NCBI GenBank assembly: GCA_964558665.1
Contig: CAZLFA010000072.1
Location: 1 to 19,333 of the forward strand
Reading direction: 5' to 3'
From: CAZLFA01 sp964558665
GTDB lineage: Bacteria; Desulfobacterota; Syntrophia; Syntrophales; PHBD01
DNA: 19,333 nucleotides
Positions 14,601 through 19,333 of this stretch are shown here, in pieces (the stretch's first letter is position 1; each line of letters begins with the position of its first letter). Under the pieces are notes generated by a model. That model searched no databases. It saw nothing but the letters and a program-made list of their open reading frames with translations, and had not been told where the DNA came from. The translations under genes were made by a program, and so were the position numbers.

Positions 14601-16110
14601 TTTCCTTGGAAACAAACGAGAGCTCAGCGGCCTGGCCAATAGCTGGGACAATTGAGTCTGCCTCGACGATAAATTCCGAACCCTTGACAGGGATGGGACG
14701 GCGGCGTCCGCTGGCATCCGGTTCGCCCAACTCCATTCTCTGGCACTCTATACCTGTAACCTTGCCGTCCTTGCCGACGATGCGGACAGGGGCGACCAGG
14801 AATTCCATTTTAATTCCTTCTTCAAGAGCTTCTTCTATCTCTTCAGGGGATGCCGGCATTTCAGCGCGGGATCTGCGGTAAAGAATAAAGACATCCTTCG
14901 AACCTGTGCGGATTGCCGTGCGCACTGCATCCATGGCGACATTCCCGCCGCCGATTACGGCGACACGGTCTCCCAGGAAAACCTTTTCTCCCAGGTTAAC
15001 ACGCTTCAGATAATCAACACCGTGGATGACTCCCTCCATGTCTTCACCGGGGATATCGAGCTTGCTGCTCAGAGCCGCTCCGCAACCGATAAACACCGCA
15101 TCAAAATCTTTCTGCAATTTATCAAACGGGACATCTTTTCCGATCTTCGTATTGAGGTGGATCTTGACTCCCAGATCCTCGATGACCTTGATCTCCGCTT
15201 TCAGCACGTCTTTGGGAAGACGATACTCGGGGATACCGACAGCAAGCCATCCGCCAGCCACCGGCAGCGACTCAAATACCTCCACATCGTAGCCTTCAGC
15301 GGCGAGATAGTAGGCAGCCGTCAAACTGGCCGGCCCTGCTCCCACCATTGCCACCTTCTTGTTTTTCTTCTCCTTCACCTCGGGGATATATCTAGTCTCG
15401 TCCTTTAAATCGAGATCGGCTACAAAGCGCTTGAGATGCATGATATCAATGGGCTCATCCACCTTGCCCCGCATACAGGCTGTTTCGCAGGGATGGTTGC
15501 AGACGCGTCCGCAGACAATGGGAAACGGATTGTCTTTCTTGATAAGTCTCAGAGCTTCTTTATATTGCCCGGCGGCAATGAGGGCGACATAACCCTGCAC
15601 GCTGATGTGTGTCGGGCAGTTTGATTTACAGGGGGCGGTACCGATCTTGTCAATAGCAAAACCGCTTGGAATGGCCTGGGGGAAGTGTCTGTAGATGGCC
15701 TTTCTATCACTCAGCCCCTCGTTGAATCCCGAGGGAACAGTCACGGGACAGGCATTGGCGCAATCACCGCAGCCGGTACACTTGCTCAGATCAATAAAGC
15801 GCGGCGCCTTTGTCAGCTTGACCTTGAAATGTCCCGCTTCTCCCTCCACGGCCTCAACGGTTCGGCGTGTCAGGATTTCAACGTTAGGATGTCTCCCGAC
15901 TTCAACCAGTTTGGGGGAAAGGATGCAGGCTGAACAGTCGTTCGTGGGAAAGGTCTTGTCGAGCTGGGCCATAACCCCGCCGATACTGATCCCTTTTTCC
16001 ACCAGGTAAACCTTCATTCCCGAATTAGCCAGATCCAGGGACGCCTGAATGCCGGCGATACCCGATCCGACAACCATCACAGCACCGATTTTTTCGTTAT
16101 CACTTAACAC
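11683..16110 (-). CDS. hdrA: Fused double HdrA with inserted GltD/NfnB-like flavoprotein
   Basis: Predicted protein of about 1475 aa (numbering below counts from a GTG three codons upstream). Module 1 begins with FAD motif VVGSGIAG (17-24), the HdrA signature DKTFPTNDCSACILSPKLVEV (54-74, Cys62/65) and ferredoxin motif CTGCGDCANACP (114-125). A complete GltD/NfnB-like unit follows (about 158-565): Fe-S cysteines 164-215, FAD motif MVGAGPASL (258-266), NADP motif VIGGGNVAMD (388-397) and FAGGDVVTG (532-540). Module 1 resumes with CLSCGICSECYRCVDVC (627-643) and the bifurcating-flavin segment GPKDIPETV. Module 2 (about 920-1478) has VCHCG (932-936), FAD motif IIGGGLAG and C-terminal CAACGLCEANCP / CKGCGVCTASC, but lacks the DCSxC signature. 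Start at GTG 16110 has GAGGTG 6 nt upstream; the upstream GTG has none. First gene of the Hdr-Flx operon. Domain calls are by eye. Confidence 0.9.
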   Translation of the reverse strand: MLSDNEKIGAVMVVGSGIAGIQASLDLANSGMKVYLVEKGISIGGVMAQLDKTFPTNDCSACILSPKLVEVGRHPNVEILTRRTVEAVEGEAGHFKVKLTKAPRFIDLSKCTGCGDCANACPVTVPSGFNEGLSDRKAIYRHFPQAIPSGFAIDKIGTAPCKSNCPTHISVQGYVALIAAGQYKEALRLIKKDNPFPIVCGRVCNHPCETACMRGKVDEPIDIMHLKRFVADLDLKDETRYIPEVKEKKNKKVAMVGAGPASLTAAYYLAAEGYDVEVFESLPVAGGWLAVGIPEYRLPKDVLKAEIKVIEDLGVKIHLNTKIGKDVPFDKLQKDFDAVFIGCGAALSSKLDIPGEDMEGVIHGVDYLKRVNLGEKVFLGDRVAVIGGGNVAMDAVRTAIRTGSKDVFILYRRSRAEMPASPEEIEEALEEGIKMEFLVAPVRIVGKDGKVTGIECQRMELGEPDASGRRRPIPVKGSEFIVEADSIVPAIGQAAELSFVSKESGISINKWNNFDVDPVTFASNVAGVFAGGDVVTGPATVVKAVYAGKEAAVSIDRYLRGEDIKAGREKDWKKDVADKADLSAIEKSPRVKYPHMKPEERRTGFKEVGIGFSEEEAVREAKRCLSCGICSECYRCVDVCIAKAVNHDDTFTEETIEVGAVIASPGFEIFDAHVRGEYGFGVYQNVVTSIQFERILSASGPYFGHVQRISDGKEPKKLAFIQCVGSRDTSCDNSWCSSVCCMYATKEAIIGKEHAKELEPTIFFMDIRAHGKDFDRFVNRAKNEYGIRYIRSMPSSIKELQQSKNLLIKYVNEDGSLTEEEFDMVVLSVGLTPPKEALALTKALGIELEEHGFCKTSLENPVQTSRDGVFVCGAFGGPKDIPETVMEASSAAACAEGLLAAKRNTMITEVEVPLENDIRGIGPRTGVFVCHCGINIGGVVDVPAVTEFAKTLPNVVFTMDNLFTCSQDTAVKMGEVIKEQNLTRVVVASCSPRTHEGLFQENCEKAGLNRYLFEMANIRDQNSWVHMHEPEAATEKAKDLVRMAVAKAEYLKPLKPGQLSVNHAALIIGGGLAGITAALSLADQGFESYIVEKEPALGGNYAKLYYTLEGMDTRKHLAGLIEKLKKNERIHVFTGANIEKIEGFIGNYKTTVKTKDSENQFEHGVVIVAAGAYELETKEYLYGQSDRVVSQRELEKMIAEKDAKVEGAGSVVMIQCVGSRNDERPYCSRYCCSEAIKNALKLKEADPNKDITVIYRDIRTYGLKEDYYKKARELNVKFIRYDENRKPEVSTDGTKLTVKIFDPILNESVELKTALLALSVGTVPNPENEEIGKMLKVSTNQDGFFLEAHVKLRPVDFATDGVFMCGMSHSPKMSDESIVQANAAVSRACTILTKDFIEAEGKTAYVNKERCAACGLCEANCPFGAVAVDVAEACAKVNMVLCKGCGVCTASCRMNAIDLNGFNNEEMLAQISNIN

Positions 16111-16178
16111 GTGATGCACCTCAAATTGTTTATATGATTTATGAAATGAAACTGATGCCTATTGAAAAGGGCATGCTG

Positions 16179-16190
16179 ACAAGCACTTGT
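16179..16190. promoter_or_regulatory. Short inverted repeat upstream of hdrA
   Basis: ACAAG-CA-CTTGT, about 70 bp before the hdrA start, downstream (in minus orientation) of a TTGACA at 16220-16215 whose -10 partner is weak. It could be an operator for the Hdr operon; it does not match a Rex site well. The 16120-16313 stretch otherwise shows no gene. Confidence 0.25.
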
Positions 16191-16313
16191 GCGGCTATCA
16201 TTATTTAACTGCACTGTCAAGACTTATTTGTTTCATGCATGGCAACCTCTCTCAGTCATTCCCAGAGCCGTCCCTCATTGAAAAAGGCAACTCAAACCAG
16301 AGCTACTTTTCTA

Positions 16314-16341
16314 TTGACAAACAAGCTGCATTTGTTATATT
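16314..16341 (+). promoter_or_regulatory. Sigma70-type promoter for the tRNA operon
   Basis: TTGACA at 16314-16319 and TATATT at 16336-16341 with a 16-bp spacer, 23 bp before the first tRNA. The -35 is a perfect consensus and the position fits a stable-RNA promoter. Confidence 0.75.
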
Positions 16342-16364
16342 CAGCGCCCCTGTTTGAAGACTGA

Positions 16365-16439
16365 GCGGGCGTAACTCAGTGGTAGAGTGCTACCTTGCCA
16401 AGGTAGACGTCGACGGTTCAAATCCGTTCGCCCGCTCCA
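16365..16439 (+). tRNA. tRNA-Gly (GCC)
   Basis: Complete cloverleaf: acceptor GCGGGCG pairs with CGCCCGC, D-stem ACTC/GAGT, anticodon stem CTACC/GGTAG around loop TTGCCAA (anticodon GCC at 16397-16399), T-stem GACGG/CCGTT with loop TTCAAAT. Discriminator T and an encoded CCA at 16437-16439. First gene of a two-tRNA transcript. Confidence 0.97.
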
Positions 16440-16448
16440 GTCAACAGC

Positions 16449-16524
16449 GGCGGCATAGCCAAGTGGCTAAGGCAGCGGTCTGCAAAACCGTTATTCACCG
16501 GTTCGAATCCGGTTGCCGCCTCCA
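16449..16524 (+). tRNA. tRNA-Cys (GCA)
   Basis: Acceptor GGCGGCA pairs with TGCCGCC; anticodon stem GCGGT/ACCGT around loop CTGCAAA (anticodon GCA at 16482-16484); T-arm CCGG TTCGAAT CCGG. Discriminator T, as expected for tRNA-Cys, and an encoded CCA. It lies 9 bp after tRNA-Gly. Confidence 0.97.
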
Positions 16525-16533
16525 GCAATAAGC

Positions 16534-16566
16534 GGGCTCGGCATCGTAATGCCGGGCTCTTTTTTC
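16534..16566 (+). terminator. Rho-independent terminator of the tRNA operon
   Basis: Stem GCTCGGCAT / ATGCCGGGC (9 bp with one G-U pair) and loop CGTA, followed by CTC and a T-rich run. It starts 10 bp after the tRNA-Cys CCA. Confidence 0.88.
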
Positions 16567-16643
16567 TTGTCCGTTCATACCCATATATATTCTGCGCAGT
16601 TTTCCATCTGGAAATATTTAATCACAAGATTCTTGATTTATAA

Positions 16644-16667
16644 TAAAGTTTGGATTAAACTCCTGCC
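16644..16667 (+). promoter_or_regulatory. Weak sigma28-like promoter candidate for the chemoreceptor
   Basis: TAAAGTTT at 16644-16651 matches the flagellar sigma28 -35 box, but only GCC of the GCCGATAA -10 is present (16665-16667) and the spacing is two bases too long. It lies about 130 bp upstream of the chemoreceptor start in a stretch (16567-16794) with no gene. Confidence 0.2.
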
Positions 16668-16794
16668 ACTTCTAAAAAGGCGGGGGGGATTGTTTTTTAT
16701 CGAGTATATTCAATGTGTTAAACTATCGGCTCCACATAAAAAACATGTCATTTTTTATAACCATAGTGAGTTTCTTGTCGCAAGGAGGGATATC

Positions 16795-18516
16795 ATGAGG
16801 TTGTCATTTTCAGGAAAGATTATCGGATTGATTGCAGTTTCCATCTTTTTTGTCGCAGTTTCCATCTTTGTTATATCCAATTACGTAGTATCAAGAGGAA
16901 TGGATGACCAGTCGCGTGAAGATATTGCGAAAATGTCGGATTCCGTACAGGCGTATATAGAAGATGCCAAGATACGAACGCAAAAGGCGGCGGCAGCACT
17001 GGCAGGTGAATCCGGCATTGCAGCAGCTATCGATGGCAAGGATAATGCCGCAGTGCAGAAACATGCCAAAGACGGAATCAAAAACCTCCAGGTTTCACTT
17101 GTTACCGTTGCCGATGTTTCAGGCATCGTAATTGGCAGAGGACATTCAGACAAAGTTGGCGACAGCGTATCAAATCAGAACAATGTTAAAAAAGCCCTGG
17201 CGGGTCAATCATCCATGGATATAGAAGAAGGCACTGTTGTGAAATTCTCTCTGCGTTCCGGCCATCCTGTTAAAAAAGGTGAACGCATCGTTGGTTCAGT
17301 GACCACAGGTATCGACCTTACGTCTGATACCTTCGTTGATGAGATAAAAAAACGATATGGAGTGGAATTTACGATTTTCCAGGGTGACACAAGGGCTGCA
17401 ACAACCATCATCAGAGATGGCAAAAGAGCTGTGGGTACAAAAATGGACAATCCCCGCGTGATCGAAACAGTTCTGAAAAAGGGTGAAAAATTTTTCGATG
17501 TCAATAAAATTATCGGCAAAGAATACAATACATCCTACTGGCCGCTGAAAAATGCGGAAGGCAAGGTTATCGGCATGCTCTTTATAGGCAAAGATAGGGA
17601 ACTGCTATCCAAGGTAAAAACAAATCTGTTCGCATTGAGCATACTGGCTACTCTGATAATCGGTGCTTTGATGACAGCCGTTGCATTCTTTTTGACAAAG
17701 TTTCTTGTCAGGCCTTTGATTGCCTCTATCGGTCAGCTCGAAGAGGCGGCAAATCAGGTATCGTCGGCTTCCACTGAAGTAGCATCAGCCAGCCAATCCC
17801 TTGCGGAGGGAGCATCCCACCAGGCATCGTCCATAGAAGAAACATCAGCATCGCTGGAAGAACTCTCCTCCATGACAAACCGTAATACGGACAATACCCA
17901 GGAAATGCTGAAGAGCGGAGATCAGACATTTCAATTACAGAAGGCTCTGCACAAATCACTGAAGACTGCCAATGACCGCATAAAGCACATCGGAGAAATC
18001 AGTGAAAAAATAGCTACCGTCACAAGAAAAAGCGATGAGATAGCTTTTCAGATCAATCTGCTGGCATTGAATGCCGCTGTTGAAGCGGCTCGCGCAGGAG
18101 AAGCCGGTGCAGGATTTGCGGTGGTTGCTGAGGAAGTCAGGAATCTCGCCCTCCGTTCCGCACAGGCGGCAAAGGATACAGACGTTATCATAGAAGAAAC
18201 CAGGAAGAGCATCGATGAAGGCGTTCAACTAGTGGACGATGCACTCAAGGTATTTTACAATATGGGAGAAATGGGAAAGAAAACCTTCAGTCTCATAAAT
18301 GAGATCAGCGAGGCTTCCAAGGAACAGGCCCAGGGCATCATCCAGATAAATCAGGCCGTTGCCGATATGGACAAAGTGACTCAGCAGACGGCCGCCAGTG
18401 CGGAAGAGTCGGCCAGCGCGGCGGAAGAGTTGAATGCTCAGGCAGAGCAGACCAAAAATCTCATAAGAGAAATGATGGACGAGCTTCAGGGAAACAGCAA
18501 GAAGGAAACACCATAG
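16795..18516 (+). CDS. Methyl-accepting chemotaxis protein with periplasmic cache domain
   Basis: Predicted 573-aa chemoreceptor. TM1 about 8-32, an extracytoplasmic single-cache-like sensor about 35-270 (motifs SLVTVADVSGIVIGRGH and YWPLKNAEGKVIGMLFIGKD are characteristic), TM2 about 277-303, then a cytoplasmic helical domain. The highly conserved signalling tip covers about 403-456 (IAFQINLLALNAAVEAARAG...GFAVVAEEVRNLALRSA). Methylation-helix-like segments with paired Glu/Gln flank it (SIEETSASLEELSS; TAASAEESASAAEELNAQAEQ). A canonical HAMP domain is not obvious after TM2. It would signal to CheA/CheW; none of these genes is nearby, so it is an orphan. Start at ATG 16795 rather than far upstream: AAGGAGGG precedes it by 5 nt and TM1 begins there. 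The ligand is unknown; cache domains of this type often bind small organic acids. Confidence 0.93.
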   Translation: MRLSFSGKIIGLIAVSIFFVAVSIFVISNYVVSRGMDDQSREDIAKMSDSVQAYIEDAKIRTQKAAAALAGESGIAAAIDGKDNAAVQKHAKDGIKNLQVSLVTVADVSGIVIGRGHSDKVGDSVSNQNNVKKALAGQSSMDIEEGTVVKFSLRSGHPVKKGERIVGSVTTGIDLTSDTFVDEIKKRYGVEFTIFQGDTRAATTIIRDGKRAVGTKMDNPRVIETVLKKGEKFFDVNKIIGKEYNTSYWPLKNAEGKVIGMLFIGKDRELLSKVKTNLFALSILATLIIGALMTAVAFFLTKFLVRPLIASIGQLEEAANQVSSASTEVASASQSLAEGASHQASSIEETSASLEELSSMTNRNTDNTQEMLKSGDQTFQLQKALHKSLKTANDRIKHIGEISEKIATVTRKSDEIAFQINLLALNAAVEAARAGEAGAGFAVVAEEVRNLALRSAQAAKDTDVIIEETRKSIDEGVQLVDDALKVFYNMGEMGKKTFSLINEISEASKEQAQGIIQINQAVADMDKVTQQTAASAEESASAAEELNAQAEQTKNLIREMMDELQGNSKKETP

Positions 18517-18526
18517 GTAAAAAAAG

Positions 18527-18561
18527 AAAGAGCCTTGCCGATAAAAGAGACAAGGCTCTTT
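18527..18561. terminator. Bidirectional terminator between chemoreceptor and thioredoxin genes
   Basis: Perfect 11-bp inverted repeat AAAGAGCCTTG / CAAGGCTCTTT with a 13-nt loop, A-rich on the left and T-rich on the right. It serves both convergent genes. Confidence 0.85.
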
Positions 18562-18589
18562 CCTTGATATCCGGATACAGATTATTTTT

Positions 18590-18922
18590 CTACAAGCCTT
18601 TTTTGATAAAAGCTTCCAGCCTCTCCTTAGGGACAAGCCCGATTAACGTATCAACGGTCTTGCCATCCTTAATCAGTAATAATGTTGGAATGCTTCGCAC
18701 TCCATACGCAGATGCCGTTTTAGGATTATCGTCAACATTTACCTTCACAATGTTGACTTTTTCTTTATACTCCCCTGCCAGTTCTTCCAGTATAGGCCCA
18801 ATCGCTTTGCATGGACCGCACCAGGGAGCCCAGAAGTCGACCAGAGAGGGTTTGTCAGCTTTCAACACCTCCTGCTCAAAATTATTGTCTGTAACATGCA
18901 CCACAGATTCTTCACTGCCCAT
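18590..18922 (-). CDS. trxA: Thioredoxin
   Basis: Predicted 110-aa classical thioredoxin. The active site WCGPC is at residues 34-38 (in DFWAPWCGPCKA), the cis-proline at Pro79 (SIPTLLL), and the length is normal. It would reduce protein disulfides in the cytoplasm using thioredoxin reductase, which is not in the window. Start ATG at 18922 follows a strong GGGAGGAAG about 3-8 nt upstream. It converges on the chemoreceptor gene and shares its terminator. It appears to be a single-gene unit, since a 200-bp gap separates it from the next leftward gene. Confidence 0.96.
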   Translation of the reverse strand: MGSEESVVHVTDNNFEQEVLKADKPSLVDFWAPWCGPCKAIGPILEELAGEYKEKVNIVKVNVDDNPKTASAYGVRSIPTLLLIKDGKTVDTLIGLVPKERLEAFIKKGL

Positions 18923-18977
18923 AAACTTCCTCCCTTACAATCCTTAGATAGTTTACTTCCGGAAACCGAAAGTTTCA

Positions 18978-18998
18978 GCATCCGGAATTTCCGGATGC
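18978..18998. repeat. 21-bp palindrome upstream of trxA
   Basis: GCATCCGGAA-T-TTCCGGATGC, 10-bp perfect arms around one base, 56 bp upstream of the trxA start. The core TTCCGGA recurs at about 18957-18964. It has no T-run, so it looks more like an operator or REP-like sequence than a terminator. The gap 18923-19122 holds no gene otherwise. Confidence 0.55.
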
Positions 18999-19122
18999 AT
19001 TGCGGATTTCACGTCCGCACTCATTACATATGTTCATCTGCAATAAAATTAATAACGTTCGTTTAAATGTCAATGTCTCTTTCCGCAAAACCAGCAGGCA
19101 GAAACGGGTCTGAAGTTTTTTA

Positions 19123-19333
19123 TTAACCGCCTTGCGCCATCCGTCTGGTCAGTTTTTTCAAGCGACTGATCTTTTTCCGCAAACTGCCTGTCTTGTCTTT
19201 GATACTCTTATCCTGCTCCTCTGACTGCTTTTTCTTAAGTTCTCTGATCCTTGTTTTTATCTGCTCTTTTGTCTGAATAATTTTCCATCTTTCGTCTTTA
19301 AGTTGAAGTCCTAGGGTTGAGTAGTCCGCAATG
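19123..19333 (-). CDS. C-terminal end of a charged coiled-coil protein (partial)
   Basis: Minus-strand frame open from the right edge to a TAA at 19125-19123, giving the last 69 residues of a protein whose start lies outside the window. It reads ...STLGLQLKDERWKIIQ, then a Lys/Glu/Arg-rich helical stretch (REQIK/RELKKKQSEEQDK-like heptads) and ends RRMAQGG. The composition suggests a coiled coil. No family recognised. Confidence 0.6.
   Translation of the reverse strand, partial: IADYSTLGLQLKDERWKIIQTKEQIKTRIRELKKKQSEEQDKSIKDKTGSLRKKISRLKKLTRRMAQGG

Noticed and set aside
4560..14720. Recent gene conversion between nfnB and the HdrA insert, suggested by the shared MELGEPDASGRR...PVKGSEF stretch
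   Set aside because: This stretch is conserved across the GltD/NfnB family, and the rest of the two sequences differs, so shared ancestry suffices.
16179..16190. Rex operator upstream of hdrA
   Set aside because: The inverted repeat ACAAG/CTTGT has a 2-base spacer, unlike the longer TTGTGAA...TTCACAA arrangement.
16365..16524. Integration site of a genomic island at the tRNA genes
   Set aside because: No integrase and no repeat of the tRNA 3' end was seen in the window.

Overview
The window looks like a chromosomal segment of an anaerobic, probably syntrophic or sulfate-reducer-related, deltaproteobacterium-type organism. This is an inference from gene content: a large flavin-based electron-bifurcation locus (HdrABC, MvhD, Flx/sulfhydrogenase-like subunits, NfnAB), a probable selenoprotein, a UbiA-type prenyltransferase and a cache-type chemoreceptor. 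No marker gene fixes the taxon.

Left part (1-4307). A leftward three-gene operon encodes a membrane-anchored HEAT-repeat protein, a TauE/SafE (TSUP) permease and an EamA/DMT permease. Diverging from it is a rightward UbiA/MenA-like prenyltransferase with its own terminator. Two copies of an 84-bp palindromic repeat sit directly downstream of the two leftward transcription units (74-157 and 4168-4251).

Central part (4308-16110), all leftward. In transcription order: a giant HdrA (about 1475 aa) with a whole GltD/NfnB-like flavoprotein inserted between the two [4Fe-4S] motifs of its first module, followed by a second HdrA module; MvhD, whose conserved cysteine codon is replaced by an in-frame TGA (Sec73); an FrhB-like Fe-S protein; HdrC; HdrB; an FlxB/HydB-like dicluster Fe-S protein; and an FlxA/HydG-like FAD/NAD(P)/[2Fe-2S] protein. 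A rho-independent terminator follows, and then nfnA and nfnB. Together these can be read as a machine linking NAD(P)H, ferredoxin and a thiol/disulfide or other HdrB substrate, with NfnAB balancing NADH, NADPH and ferredoxin. The physiological substrate cannot be read from the sequence.

Right part (16314-19333). A promoter drives tRNA-Gly(GCC) and tRNA-Cys(GCA), which end in a terminator. Then come a methyl-accepting chemotaxis protein, a bidirectional terminator shared with a leftward thioredoxin gene, and the 3' end of a charged coiled-coil protein running off the right edge.

The most notable content is the Sec-MvhD plus the GltD-in-HdrA fusion in one Hdr-Flx-Nfn locus. HdrB also ends in a TGA that opens in frame into a short tail stopping 8 bp before the next gene.
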